Positions 29,101 through 38,167 of a stretch of 53,652 nucleotides of DNA are shown piece by piece. Every line of letters starts with the position of its first letter. Position 1 is the first letter of the stretch. The DNA comes from Hondaea fermentalgiana (taxonomy: Eukaryota > Sar > Bigyra > Thraustochytrida > Thraustochytriidae): NCBI GenBank assembly GCA_014084085.1, contig NPFB01000038.1, positions 114,063 to 167,714 of the forward strand, written 5' to 3'. The notes under the pieces were generated by a model, which saw nothing but the letters and a program-made list of their open reading frames with translations, was not told where the DNA came from and made no database searches. The position numbers and the translations under genes were made by a program.

Positions 29101-32100
29101 AGGCGTTGGCAAAGACATTCATGTCACGGTGAACAACCGCAGCAGAAACATCTCTGCAGAGGGCCGCAAGGAGGTCCAAGGCTTGACGCGCTGCCGCGGC
29201 AACGGGGACCATACGCTCGCGAAGCTCGGTCTCGGCCTGGAGTTCGCGAGCGATGAGTTTTTCGTCAAAACGGTCCTCGAGGCTCGTCGCGGCGCCCTGG
29301 GCGCCGGCGCCGGCGGCGCCTTGCTCGGCGGCCTTCTTTTTTGCCTCGAGTTCCTCGCGAACCTGCATCTCCCAAATTTCATCCTCGGTCATGTAGCGCG
29401 TGTCCATCTTTTGCTTTCCAGCTGCGCCGCTCTTGGCTCCACCGGCGGACGAACCCTTTTTGTCTTTGGCCGAAGTGGCCGCTTCCAGCGCAGCCACACC
29501 CACCTCGGAGAGCGTGCCAGACGGCGCAGCGGCCACGATACAATCTTGCGAGGAGAATGCGCCCACCGTACTCGCGTCGAGAGCGCTTGTGATGGCCGGG
29601 ACGAGTCCTGGAATAGACGCTACACCCTTTTCGGCATGGGCCAAGAGCTGAGCAACGGCGGACCGCGCAGCCTCAATGACAGCTTTATTGGTGTTCTTTG
29701 GGGAAGAGAGACAGAGATCTTCGACGAGCTGGGTCTGGACAGCGGCGCGCAAGCCTTCGTCACGAAGCATGTGCCGTTCTGGTCCCGTGCCGAGGTGCTC
29801 CGCGTACAATTTGCGTACCCGGTGCCAGATACGCAAGCTTCGGGCTGCCGGATGATGGCAGACAATGATGAGTTCAATAAGTGCCTCTGAGGACGGGGCG
29901 GCGTCGCTGTCTTTCACAGAAGCCTGCAGAACATGGACAATATAGGCCTTGAGTCGTGAGCTTTCGAGCGTCGCCGAGGAAGGAACGCGCGAAAGATAGA
30001 CTTGAAGTCCTGCCATGGCAGCGCGCAGCGCACTTTTACCATTCAATGAGGCGAAAGCATCACCGGCGACGGTGCGCGCGACGCGACGGACCTTGAAATG
30101 CGGACTCAACGCAAGAGATGCCAAGGTCAGCGCCGGGATGCTTAATTTGCCTTCAGACGGTCCAAAGCGATCCGCGCTGTCCGTGAGTACGCTGCGCAGC
30201 AGGCGCGCCAAGACGAGCTGCGTCTCGGCGCCGGCGTTCAATCCGACAACCGAGGAAGCCCATTCCGAAGCGCTTAGGTAGGACGGGATCTGGGCGTCCG
30301 GTGCCAGATTCTCGTCCGCATCGTCGTTGATACCAGCAATCACGACTGAAGTTCGAGGCGTCCAGGAAACGTTGGCCTGGCGAGCGCTCTTGGCGACGAG
30401 TGAGGACCACACCTTTTTCTCGGCCGCAAGCAATGACCAGGGCTTGAACCCAGTAGATGACTCGAGCTCTGCTATAATGGCCGCTACCTTGGCGTCTACT
30501 GTGGCCAATAAAAGTGTTGCTGAAAGCGCATGGATGAGAATGGCATGGTGCTGCTTGAAGAAGAGCGCTCCTGAGGACAAGTTGTCGCCCACGAGAAGAG
30601 TATCGAAGAGTGCACCCACCACACCGTTTCCATTTTTTGCGCTGCCGACAGAACCTGCGCCGGATGAGGACGCACCGGGCCCAGAAGCTACGGAAGCAGC
30701 AGAAGATTTGTTCGCTGACTTTCCTGCGCCAGAAGACGCCGCGGCGCTCTTCTTCTTCTTGCTGCCTTTTGCACCCATGGCAAGCATTTCAGCTTCGAGG
30801 GCGTCGAGATCGCCGCCCTTCTTCTTTTTCTTTTTCGCCGCAGCAGCGCTTGATCCGGCTGCAGAAGATGAAGCGCCGGCTGCTTTTGCCTTTTTCGAGG
30901 CAGAAGTATCTGCGCTAGATGCATCGGTGACCGCCCCGGAAGAAGAAGAAGAAGCATCGTCGAGCACGCAAACATCATAAGGCCGGGAAGAGTTCTTGGT
31001 GGCAAGAACTGCCTCGGCGACTTGTTCTCGCACTGAAGTGCTCGCCGAAGCGAGGAGAAGTGAGAGCGCACGCACGTGCTCACGCGCCACAGGCGCCGCC
31101 TGAAGAACGCCTTTAACCAGGACGGAGACAAAGTCTGCGTTGGCGGTGGCGGCCTGCGATGCCTGAATCCAGTGCGCGCCTGCAATAAGGGCCTGGCCCA
31201 AGAGTGCCGGAGTCTTTTCTGTCTTGACATAGGCTGCAAGCTGTCCGCATGCAAAGTCGGCCACCTGGGCCGCTTCGTCGGCGTCGGTGACGCCGCCGTC
31301 GGAAACACTTTGCGCAAACACATCAATTGCGGAAAGCACGGCCGCACGTTGAAAACTCTGCGCTACAGCGGTCTTGCCAAGCGGTCCGGTCCCGTCGAGG
31401 GTGGCGCCAAGACTAGAGAGAACAGCAAGCGCCACGGCCGAGCTCTTGCAGAGCGGGGTGAGAGCGGCCACGGCACTAATGGCAACATTGCGAGCAGCAT
31501 CGTTGGAGCTGGTGACTGCCTTGCAAATGGGAGCCATGAGAAAGAGGTCGTCGGCGTAGGGTGAGAGATCTACGTTTGGGGTGTGCTCGAAGAGGGCGGC
31601 GACGGCACCGAGCTTTTCCTCGGCGCGAAGATTGAGCGCGGAAGCGATTTTGGGCTGCATGGTCTCATGAAAGAACTCGGGCGAGGTCTTGTGCAAGAGA
31701 GGTGCTGCAACCTCGAGCAGCTCGGATGGGGGCGCGCCGCGCGACTCGAGAATCGTCTTGACAAGAGGTGCCAAAAGGCGGTCGACCAAAAGGGTGCTCT
31801 CCTCGGGGTCCATGGCGAGCGCTACGGAGCTGACGCCGTAGCCAGCGAGGCTTGCAAGGTCGGAATCGCCAAGATCCTTGATGGCGTCCACGTAGGCGCT
31901 TCTGCGGGCAGGATCTGCGAGCTTGAGTTTAGAGACGGCGCGAGCGAGGGCGCGTTTTGACACCGTCGTGCGACCGAGCATCCCGAGCAGCTCAAGCTGT
32001 CTGCGCAGCAGCTTGGGAGGCGCTTCATCGAGCGACCCCGGTGCGCACGCCACTGCCAGTCGAAAGGTGGCATGGATCGACCTGCTCGAGATCGCGCGGC

Positions 32101-32338
32101 CCGCCACGGGGAGCTCGACGACCTTGTCGCCGAGCTCGCGACGGAGGTCTGGGTTTCGTTGCAGCTCATTGGCGACATATTTAGTCGCGGCCGCATTCAG
32201 AGACCCTTCGAGAGCGCCGCGCGCGAGGGTCTTTGCGCCCTCCGCAAGACCTTGGGCCTCGCTGGTCTCTTGAAGCGCTGCGCTCAGGCCGTCTTGGCTC
32301 GGCGTGGCGCTGGCCAGCCAATCCTGCACGGCGCTCAT
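23114..32338 (-). CDS. GCN1: GCN1, ribosome-associated activator of the eIF2-alpha kinase GCN2
   Basis: 3074 residues in one uninterrupted frame (yeast and human GCN1 are about 2670). It is almost entirely HEAT repeats. The central block is highly characteristic: YAERRGAALGVGSVVKGLG, LGSMAFCARKQLAAALPQVV, then FVHMVDAPSLALIVPVLDRG and ITGNMCSMISDVKAVLPYV. These match the EF3-like region of GCN1 closely. The C-terminal HEAT array should contain the RWD-binding part that recruits GCN2. In known systems GCN1 senses stalled or collided ribosomes and drives GCN2 activation on amino-acid shortage. Extra length comes from low-complexity insertions: Ala/Ser/Lys-rich near 480-570 and a Lys/Asp-rich stretch (repeating KDGKDKDGKDK) near 1225-1275. 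The start ATG at 32338 is well placed. Confidence 0.95.
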   Translation of the reverse strand: MSAVQDWLASATPSQDGLSAALQETSEAQGLAEGAKTLARGALEGSLNAAATKYVANELQRNPDLRRELGDKVVELPVAGRAISSRSIHATFRLAVACAPGSLDEAPPKLLRRQLELLGMLGRTTVSKRALARAVSKLKLADPARRSAYVDAIKDLGDSDLASLAGYGVSSVALAMDPEESTLLVDRLLAPLVKTILESRGAPPSELLEVAAPLLHKTSPEFFHETMQPKIASALNLRAEEKLGAVAALFEHTPNVDLSPYADDLFLMAPICKAVTSSNDAARNVAISAVAALTPLCKSSAVALAVLSSLGATLDGTGPLGKTAVAQSFQRAAVLSAIDVFAQSVSDGGVTDADEAAQVADFACGQLAAYVKTEKTPALLGQALIAGAHWIQASQAATANADFVSVLVKGVLQAAPVAREHVRALSLLLASASTSVREQVAEAVLATKNSSRPYDVCVLDDASSSSSGAVTDASSADTSASKKAKAAGASSSAAGSSAAAAKKKKKKGGDLDALEAEMLAMGAKGSKKKKSAAASSGAGKSANKSSAASVASGPGASSSGAGSVGSAKNGNGVVGALFDTLLVGDNLSSGALFFKQHHAILIHALSATLLLATVDAKVAAIIAELESSTGFKPWSLLAAEKKVWSSLVAKSARQANVSWTPRTSVVIAGINDDADENLAPDAQIPSYLSASEWASSVVGLNAGAETQLVLARLLRSVLTDSADRFGPSEGKLSIPALTLASLALSPHFKVRRVARTVAGDAFASLNGKSALRAAMAGLQVYLSRVPSSATLESSRLKAYIVHVLQASVKDSDAAPSSEALIELIIVCHHPAARSLRIWHRVRKLYAEHLGTGPERHMLRDEGLRAAVQTQLVEDLCLSSPKNTNKAVIEAARSAVAQLLAHAEKGVASIPGLVPAITSALDASTVGAFSSQDCIVAAAPSGTLSEVGVAALEAATSAKDKKGSSAGGAKSGAAGKQKMDTRYMTEDEIWEMQVREELEAKKKAAEQGAAGAGAQGAATSLEDRFDEKLIARELQAETELRERMVPVAAAARQALDLLAALCRDVSAAVVHRDMNVFANACFPISNAPLVLDDMQDVLSALLSTGPNEAVQRNSDFLALALQMALREDTRPGCLVHLGEACRILFTEACGLAEDGHHQPLTAGLLDLLFPVMRFTIVGLALDPEILVLWATFVVSGEDEDDDADDDDDDEKAEEKEKKPKSKKKKDKDGKDKDGKDKKKKDKKKTKASKNEPEAPENGNGPESEPAAAVKPTKRSNPYEGYMDFMEAPVDSVERAVGLINLHANTLAAVDVLRLQSMRALLRACLVLPGAMPSPADVMSRLCSAPPPLMDTDLFELVISEDGLLSESPEVRRATLGALLAAAKSPQGLSSRAHASLVARIWLVAVDDDEEARGLARELVEQTQARFPVTYLEPYVALLSHEYAHVRRQASKSIAAGIEEHPDTGEKAIEALVSLYTEKLRLAQEEDNEASSKPKFIDRDAEAKKLAKQEKRRRPRQGVATTLLACADSDGEGGVLSADQAKSAFAFICDQGLRDNDGLVRQTFLESGMQLVSTYGKHMIDQLLPMLEPYLREDKASGKGSKQKSGEAEMDWQREGAVILVGSLASFLDKTDERIPRIAESLVEALRTPNEAVQLAATKCLPPLMKAAKVKERGAEYVDLLMLRATLVAPAPEKEAGAEGEDEDDEDEGPAFILDTEAAAKSSYAERRGAALGVGSVVKGLGITVLKKNNVVPRIEAACKSTHTEVRQGGLMVLEALCSSLGMLFEPYVIGVLPSLLQCFADAKKPVRNAAQDASRAIMARLSGHGVKLILPTLLKAIDDPAWRTKQAAIRMLGSMAFCARKQLAAALPQVVPTLVSSLTDTHAKVRAAGSKALKDIGSVIQNPEIQALVPTLKRALTHPDTKTAPCVDALHRTRFVHMVDAPSLALIVPVLDRGLNERSAETKKKAALITGNMCSMISDVKAVLPYVEDLMPVLRKVLVDPIPGVRSTAAKALGTLTSGLGEGLPDFANLLQWLLETSRSDTSPVERSGGAQGLVEVIVALGDEFMLRVLNENVFPMAYANAPPVREGVVWVMVFLPPVLGVKKNEQFVTRELPIVVNGLADESEFVRDVSMRAGQVIVEQHAIEHTHMLLPVLEEGLEDEKWRVRQSSVHLLGDLLYRVGGSAEAVAAARQAREAFQEADDEDDADMTDSEDEEETKGSAQGGAQGGKHALRRATAVVDANFDAALGKALGEEKRKDVLASVYLMRTDRSAVVRQSALKVWKNLVVNTGRALKEILKPLMDKIVAGLSGESDDKRMAAGRSLGDIVRKLGERVLPDIIPIIQDGFKSDDADTRAGIALGLLAVIEAASRKQLEGFVPRLLPAVQSGLSDEDEDVQEAAAEAFGALYRQVGSVAMNEIVPNMLTSLEASGLDNEEGERALEGLTKILALRSREIMPLLLPKLLVSPMTPFHAKALGAVCETISPVLHFYVDKIQGFCLRELVKGAGGPGGAHEEDMTHVWDATCSMLQSIEEERVAWLVPGLLNVLVESKSTEEKRVVVAMLGTFCATTEADFSDHLAAILKELIKRFSSMEEDKVLLTESWKAFSSVIKATPQDTLLGQLDFIRSMLKSVASDAKYRLKDRNEAANYVLPGLCLPKGLEPLLPLYQHALMNGSAEQRESAALGLGELVDLTSPAALRPFVIKITGPLIRIVGDRFPWQVKVAILQTLSKLLDKGGPLLRPFLPQLQTTFVKALNSEHTRVRDNGTAALKKLIKIGTRVDPLVNDLGNTAVAPETDSGVRLSVLEALSGVLLISGAKATQPVLGKCAGKMESENLLFNRHAAIRKQSSICLARVLKHVEQGAQAFEVAVRKRVDSLREDAAPSAGSWASVHTPCLLVGAAASSCTDLLLGSENAPGWFKDIVEETWAHGVSLDNPTLREEALNACGAWLASVGADTAPKVTDSLVERLLSGLKDKLMDVRIGAMQALKRASRLNPELMKAYGSRVAPDIFAATKEPKLRVAADQALLAVTQVRSDPEVLKAVIKGISSAAVGRSLGEYCRKTLAGVDEDTVEEAF

Positions 32339-33169
32339 GGCGCTGCGCGCGCCCTTCGGGGCGGGAGAGCCGATGACCGAGCCGTTCCGGAAGGCTCGCG
32401 CCTCACTGCGTAAGCGCTCCAGCGAGCGCGAGTCTGCCTCGCGCGCGCGTCCTCCTTGTCGTCTCGCTCGTCGTCGTATTCCTCCTCGTCGTTGGTGTCT
32501 GCTCTCTGAGCAAGGAGGACTCGGGATACTTTTTTTTTGTTTTGTTTTTGTTTGTGAGGATCAATCTGCGGCTGCGCGGGACTTTGACTGCCCTGGTTGA
32601 TTTTTTATATTTGCGGCCCCATTTGTTGACTTGTATAGCGCGAAAATTTGACTTGCAGCGTTGTGTGGCCATCGCGCGTTCTGCGACCGTTCCTTGCCAC
32701 CAAGTTTGAGCAAGTTGAATCAAGACTTATACACTTGCCTCTGCGTACGAGAGACCTTGGTCCGAATCTGAAAACCGAGATCGTTACGCGGATGTGTGCT
32801 ACCGGCGACGCTCACGATCTAATTTGATCGCGTAGATTCACACGCAGTTTAAAAGCGACGAAGATAGGAATGGATGGCTTCTAGTTCTTTCTCATTTGCG
32901 ACGACGACATTGACGATCATGAGGTGTTTAGTCAGAAAGAGACGGATCGCATCGACGTGTTCACTTCACGCGAGAATGAGAATAATTCCAATCCTCTTTG
33001 TCTTGGCCTCGGCGAAAGCAAGCTTGGTGAATAATGTCATACAAATGATGTGCTTTATAGATTTTTTGGGGTGGGATGTTGTTGTTCCCTCGTTTTTCCT
33101 TCTTTTTCTTCGTCTTCTTCTTTCGTTCGGATTTTTTTTTCAAAAGTCAAGAAATAACAGAGTGCGATA
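32339..33169. other. GCN1 upstream region and PheRS 3' flank
   Basis: 830 bp. 32339-32520 is rich in CGTC/CTCGTCGT and is probably the GCN1 leader. 32520-33169 is AT-richer, with T runs near 32530-32550 and 33130-33140, and includes the 3' UTR of the PheRS gene. No supported gene. Confidence 0.55.
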
Positions 33170-34672
33170 TCACTTTTCCGAAGAAGCATTGACATGCTCT
33201 TTGAAGAGCGGAAGCTGGCTGGTGCGGGACTTTTCTAAGCTGATCTTGTGGCCGAAAAGCTCCTTGATCTTGCGGACACGGAACTTGATCATGGTCGGGC
33301 GCTCGAGTGCAAGACCCCAAGCAATGACACGCACGCCCTCGGGAAGACCCAGAGGCTTGAGCATTTCTGGGCGGAACATGCCACTGTTGCCGATCTCGGT
33401 CCACTTTTTCAGATCCGGGTGGTAACCAAAGATCTCCATGGAAGGCTCTGTGTACGGGTTGTAGGCAGGCTTGAAGCGGACGTTATCAATGCCGATTGCA
33501 GAAAAGAAGTTCTTGATGACGCCAATGAGGTCACCGAGCGAGAGGTTGTAGTCGGCCACAAGACCCTCGACCTGGTGGAACTCGGCCAAGTGGGTTGCGT
33601 CAACGGTCTCGTTGCGGAAGACGCGGTCAATACTAAAGTACTTTGCTGGCTGAAAGGGTTTGTTCTTGGCGAGCTCGTGGAGCATGCGCGAGGACACAGC
33701 GGTAGTGTGCGTGCGCAGAATGTTCTTCTTGGCCTCGTCGAGGCTCCAGTCGTAGCGGTAGCCAATGGAGCCACCGCCACCGTGTTCGTGCATGTCCTTG
33801 ACGTCTTCCACAAGGGTCGGGTCGACATTCGCCAGCGAGGCCTCGGCAGGTTCCTTGACGAAAAAGGTGTCGTGGGCATCGCGGGCCGGGTGTTGCTGCG
33901 GCTGGAAAAGCGCGTCAAAGTTCCAAAACGAGGATTCAACCCAACGGTTGGTGGGCATTTCCTCGAAGCCCATGCCAATGAGAATCTTGCGGAACTCGGT
34001 GCGCACCTGCATGAGCGGGTGCAGGTAGCCAGCAGAGTTGGTGACGCCCAAACTCCGGAGGTTGACAGGTTTGAACTGCGTCGAGGCCCAGGAGCCCGAG
34101 TCGAGCATCTCCTTGGTGAGTGCGACCTCCTTTTTGACGCGCTGCGTGGCCCATTGAGGGCCCTTGCTCATGTCCCATGAGACGGTTTTGATCACAGTGA
34201 CCTGGTTACGCTTCTTCAGGGTCTTGGCCTCGTCGGCCGAGATGCTGTCCTCGGCGAAGCTGCCAGCCTGGACGCGCTTGAGGATGTCCGCGAGCTCATC
34301 GGCCACGCGAGTAGGGTCGGCGACGGGCTTAACCATGCCATCCTGTGCCTGGATCCACTTTTTCTTCATGCAGTGGCCCATGCCCACCTTGTGCGCCTTT
34401 TTGATCTCTGCCAGCGGGGCGCCTTCGGCAGGGAGAGTCTGAAGAAGGATCATTTCCGGGGACCCCTTGGCCAGGGTTTCCTCGCCGTCCTTTGTCAGCG
34501 CAAAGCACTTGGACTCCTTTTGGTCCATCGTCACCATCTCGTCGGCGGCCAGCGTGCGCACAACGCCGGACGTCACCGCATGCTCCACGCCCTTTTCCGT
34601 GGCCAGGTCCAGCGTGTTAAGCGTCTCGCCGGCGCCCACGCGCCGGAGGACCTCCAGCTCCAGCTCCGACAT
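33170..34672 (-). CDS. FARSA: Cytosolic phenylalanyl-tRNA synthetase, alpha subunit
   Basis: 500 residues from the ATG at 34672; the frame extends 46 codons upstream but without family-like sequence. The eukaryotic-type alpha subunit has N-terminal winged-helix tRNA-binding domains (from ELELEVLRRVGAGETLN) and a class II catalytic core. Motif 1 region: GYLHPLMQVRTEFRKILIGM. Active-site region: MPTNRWVESSFWNFDALFQP and QQHPARDAHDTFF. Motif 2: SIDRVFRNETVDATHLAEFH. Motif 3 region: GMFRPEMLKPLGLPEGVRVI then AWGLALERP. It pairs with a beta subunit, not in this window, to form the alpha2beta2 enzyme charging tRNA-Phe. No presequence is seen, fitting the cytosol. The length agrees with yeast and human homologues (about 500). 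Confidence 0.96.
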   Translation of the reverse strand: MSELELEVLRRVGAGETLNTLDLATEKGVEHAVTSGVVRTLAADEMVTMDQKESKCFALTKDGEETLAKGSPEMILLQTLPAEGAPLAEIKKAHKVGMGHCMKKKWIQAQDGMVKPVADPTRVADELADILKRVQAGSFAEDSISADEAKTLKKRNQVTVIKTVSWDMSKGPQWATQRVKKEVALTKEMLDSGSWASTQFKPVNLRSLGVTNSAGYLHPLMQVRTEFRKILIGMGFEEMPTNRWVESSFWNFDALFQPQQHPARDAHDTFFVKEPAEASLANVDPTLVEDVKDMHEHGGGGSIGYRYDWSLDEAKKNILRTHTTAVSSRMLHELAKNKPFQPAKYFSIDRVFRNETVDATHLAEFHQVEGLVADYNLSLGDLIGVIKNFFSAIGIDNVRFKPAYNPYTEPSMEIFGYHPDLKKWTEIGNSGMFRPEMLKPLGLPEGVRVIAWGLALERPTMIKFRVRKIKELFGHKISLEKSRTSQLPLFKEHVNASSEK

Positions 34673-34950
34673 TTTCTCTGTTGTCTGTCGCTGCGCTTCT
34701 CCGCGCTCTTGCGTCTGCGCCCGCGCGTGCTCTGCCGCGCCTTCTGCCTCGCGCGCGCTCGCTCGCAAGCAATGCCGCTTTCCGGATTCGTTCGCTCGAA
34801 TCGTGTTCACGCATTTCGGGGGCCCAGGTGTAATCGGGGGTCCCCCGCCCGGCCCCGGTTAGGGTCGGTCGGCCTAGGTTAGGTTAGGGCGCCGCCTTTG
34901 CGTGCCGCAAAAACATTGCGTTGTCCTGCGTTCGTCAACGCTGGATTTGA
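34673..34950. other. PheRS upstream region with TTAGGTTAGGG motif
   Basis: Short region upstream of the PheRS start. It contains TTAGGG at 34859 and TTAGGTTAGGG at 34879-34889. The same 11-mer occurs at 52873-52883, upstream of the TypA gene. It is too short for a telomere remnant and may be a promoter element. Confidence 0.4.
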
Positions 34951-37250
34951 TTCAAGATTAGAGCTAAGCTGACAGCGACTGATGGGGTGAGTGATGACGA
35001 AGTCGACCCGTCAAACTTGATTCTGCAGAGTTTTTTTTCACCAGAAGGAATCGTTTCTTCGACGAGGTCACAACAATCAGCATAGCGCAGACTTTCCAAT
35101 GACTCGCTTTGCAAATAAAAATCAACGTGAAAAAAAAAACTTTGTCGTTTCGCACTTGTAATGGTCTAAAATTCGTAGCGCCGCGACCGCAAATTACTAG
35201 GACCCTTAACATACTTCTACTGTAAACTCTCGCGTAATGGTCTAAATGACGCGCGACGTGCCGGCCGTAAAAACACGCACGGCGCTCCGCAGCGCGGTCT
35301 GAGGCCGGTCAGTCAATGTGAACCTCCAAATATCTGGCGCTTCTTTCGTAAACTCAGGGTCACTCAGGTTCGAGTATGAATTCCAGGTTTCGAGAGCTCT
35401 CTGATGGCCACTTTACGATGTGGTATCCTCGAATGTACATAGAAAGAACATGGGCCGAGGTACAAGCCTCTTTTGGTTGAATGAAAGCTATTCCTGAACG
35501 GCGCATTTCTTGTCCGAATTCAAGCTCAAGATTGAGAACAGAAACTTTAAAATGCCAAGGACTGCGAGTCTGTGCTGCTATTCAAAGCCGAGGTTGTGCA
35601 ACGAAAGCCGGAGTTGCACAAGTGGTTGTGTCTGTAAGAACTGGTTTGTATACCCCCTCAATTTCATCGTGAGGCCTGTATGTACCTTCGCTGTTTGCCA
35701 CTTTTAAGCTGCTTAAATGGAACGTGGTCAGGTACGAAGACTTTTATCATAAGACTCGTAGCATTTGGTATGTGACTTTAATATAGGAACAAAGTTCCAA
35801 CCTACTCCCCTCTAGTTCGAGGCGTGAAAAAAAAGTGCTCGCATGTTTCGCACGCTCGCGAGCCTCTGCTTAGCGTCCAATTGATTTTTTACCCCGCAAG
35901 CCTCTGCTTAGCCTCTAATAGTTTTTTTTGATAGGGGCGCAATAGGGGGAGAAGAGGCAGTCAATTAAAATGCTTGCTTGTTTTGTGAAAGAGGAGGATT
36001 CGGGGCGAGCATGGGAGCAAGTCACTGACAGACTCGTCTCATTCTAGCTCACCACAACTCGCCTCGTCTCGCCGCTTGCTTCTTGCGCATTCAAGATCGG
36101 AGCCAAGGTGACAGCGACTGCCGCTATGAGTGATGACGAAGTCGAGCCGGCAAACTTGATTCTGCAAAGCTCCTTTTCAACATGAGATAATAACACCGGA
36201 ACAGAACGCTTCTTCGACCACTGGCAGGTCATAACCATCAGCATAGCGCAGACTTTCCAATGACTCGCTTTGCAAATAAAAAACAACGTGAAAAAAAAAA
36301 CGTTGTCTTTTCGCACTTGTAATGGTCTAAAATACGTAGCGCCGCGACCGCAAATTGCTAGGACCTTTACTATTTTACTACTGTAAACTCTCGCGTAATG
36401 GTCTAAATGACGCGCGACGTGCCGGCCGCCTTAAAAACACGCACGGCGCGTCGCAGCACGGTCTGACTGTGAGGCCGGTCAGTCAATGTGAACCTCCAAA
36501 TATCTGGAGGTTCTTTTGTAGACTCAGGGCCGAGTATGAATTCCAAGTTCTGAGAGCTCTCTGATGGCCAATTTACGATGTGGTGTCCTCGAATTCACAA
36601 AGAAAGAACATGGGCCGAGGCCTACAAGCCTCTTTTGGTTGAATGAAAGTTATTCCTAAACGGCGCGATTTTTGTCCGAATTCAAGCTTAAGATCGAGAA
36701 CAGAAACTTTTTTAAATGCCAAGGACTGCGAGTCTGTGATGCTATACAAATCCGGGGTTGTGCAACGAAAGTTGCAAAGGTGGTGTCTGTAAAAAATAGT
36801 TTGTATACCCCCTCAATTTCATCGTGAGGCCTGTATGTACCTTCGCTGTTTGCCACTTTTAAGCTTTATAAATGTAACGTGGTCAGGTACGAAGACTTTT
36901 ATCATGAGACTCGTAGCATTTAGTATGTGACTTTAATATAGGAACAAAGTTCCAACCTACTCCCCTCTAGTTCGAGGCGTGAAAAAAAAGTGCTCGCATG
37001 TTTCGCACGCTCGCGAGCCTCTGCTTAGCGTCCAATTGATTTTTTACTCCGCAAGCCTCTGCTTAGCCTCTAATAGTTTTTTTTGATAGGGGCGCAATAG
37101 GGGGAGAAGAGGTATATAGTCAATAATTGTTTTGTGAAAAGAGGAGGATTCAGGGCGAGCATTGGAGGGAAACACTCACTTGCCTTGGTTGGTCTTGTCT
37201 CATCCTGACTCACCACGACTCGCCTCGCTGCTTGTTTCTCGCACATAGAT
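34951..37250. repeat. Tandem duplication of a ~1.14-kb AT-rich non-coding unit
   Basis: Copy 1 is about 34951-36089 and copy 2 about 36090-37250, head to tail, starting at TTCAAGAT in both. They share long blocks: AGACTTTCCAATGACTCGCT (35089 and 36250), GTCAATGTGAACCTCCAAAT (35311 and 36481) and AATATAGGAACAAAGTTCCA (35781 and 36935). They differ by substitutions and small indels not in multiples of three, and no reading frame is conserved, so the unit is probably non-coding. Each unit ends with two CCTCTGCTTAGC motifs around T runs. There are no terminal inverted repeats or transposase. The composition is clearly AT-richer than the flanks. Confidence 0.88.
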
Positions 37251-37335
37251 TGTTGGTCGTGAGGAAAAAAAAATGGACAAAATGGACTGGCCAAGCACAA
37301 AGAAACCAAAAAAAAGGTCATGGGGCCCATATGTG

Positions 37336-37426
37336 TATATCCTGGCTCAGAGGTAGAGGGTGTCCGCGCATGTACCAATGTGCTAGCTGCTGAACTAGTC
37401 TTTTCCGCGGGGTCGAACCCGGGAGT
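37336..37426 (+). other. tRNA-like element with Pol III A- and B-box motifs (SINE or tRNA relic)
   Basis: TGGCTCAGAGGTAG at 37343-37356 is close to the tRNA A box (TRGCNNAGYNGG) and GGGTCGAACCC at 37410-37420 is close to the B box (GGTTCGANNCC). Between them are a 6-bp hairpin (GCGCAT/ATGTGC, 37366-37383) and a CTAG/CTAG hairpin. The acceptor ends do not pair and the A-B spacing (~54 bases) is longer than in an ordinary tRNA without an intron, so it is not a functional tRNA. It lies just after the tandem duplication. Confidence 0.4.
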
Positions 37427-38097
37427 GATTGTGCATTGTGCATGAGGTCTTACTGTTGGTGTGAGATCCCCGCCTCATGATGCAAACCGTGGCTTCGGGG
37501 CCCGGTGATGGAGCGCTTGGTTGCGTACTGCTTATATAGATGACTAATGAGGTTGCCTTCGTGTAAGGAATAGGGCAATCATGATGGAGACGGACCGCAA
37601 GAATCGCGAAACAGAAAAATCGAGATGTCTAAGCTCGTGGACACGTTCATGAGAAAGATGCGCGCACGAGCGAAAGGTCCGGCGTCTAGGGCAATGAAGA
37701 CGCGCTCAAGCTGGAATTATTGAGCAAAGTATGTTTGGGTTTAGTTGAGTGAGCTTTTGACCATGATTCAGAATACGAGATTGAGCTTGTAGCTTTGCTC
37801 CTTCCGATGCCGCCTACAATGTTCTTTATAATACGCAATGTTGTTGCACATCGGGAAGGCACAAAAAGGAGTGAACTAGCGATGCAGTCCTGCGCAAAAC
37901 CCGCCATGGTTGCCAAGTCGACGCCGCTGGCACCCCGATTCCATGCACATTTGTTAGGGACGGCGTCGGCGCCGGCGGCGGGCTGACCGGACTCCATTTC
38001 CTGCCAGGTCGGTCACCTTTCTTTTCTCTTCCCGTATTGTCCTCCTCCTCGCTGCCAAAACCGCCCCCGCCACGCGTGCAGAATCCCTGGCAAGCCC

Positions 38098-38167
38098 AGC
38101 CAGCGAGCCAGCGAGCCAGCAAGCAAGCAAGCAAGCAAGCAAGCAAGGCAGACAGACAAACAAACAA
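38098..38167 (+). repeat. AGCG/AGCA tetranucleotide tract
   Basis: A run of CAGCGAGC units grading into AGCA units and then ACAGACAA/ACAA. Confidence 0.85.

Noticed and set aside
24788..29890. Long plus-strand frames opposite GCN1 (432-642 codons)
   Set aside because: Antisense of the well-supported GCN1 frame; His/Arg/Gly-rich with no conserved domain.
33248..34180. 310-codon plus-strand frame opposite PheRS alpha
   Set aside because: Shadow of a strongly conserved gene on the other strand.
34859..34889. Interstitial telomere array
   Set aside because: Only two or three TTAGG-type units, and the same 11-mer recurs near another promoter; a regulatory motif fits better.
35510..35707. 65-codon Cys-rich frame in the first tandem unit
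   Set aside because: The equivalent place in the second unit is broken by frame-changing indels, so the frame is not conserved.
34951..37250. LTR retrotransposon or CRISPR-like array
   Set aside because: Only two long direct copies, no TG...CA ends, no polymerase or integrase frame, and no short regularly spaced repeats.
37336..37426. A functional tRNA gene
   Set aside because: Acceptor arms do not pair, T-arm pairing is incomplete and the spacing is wrong, despite good A/B boxes.
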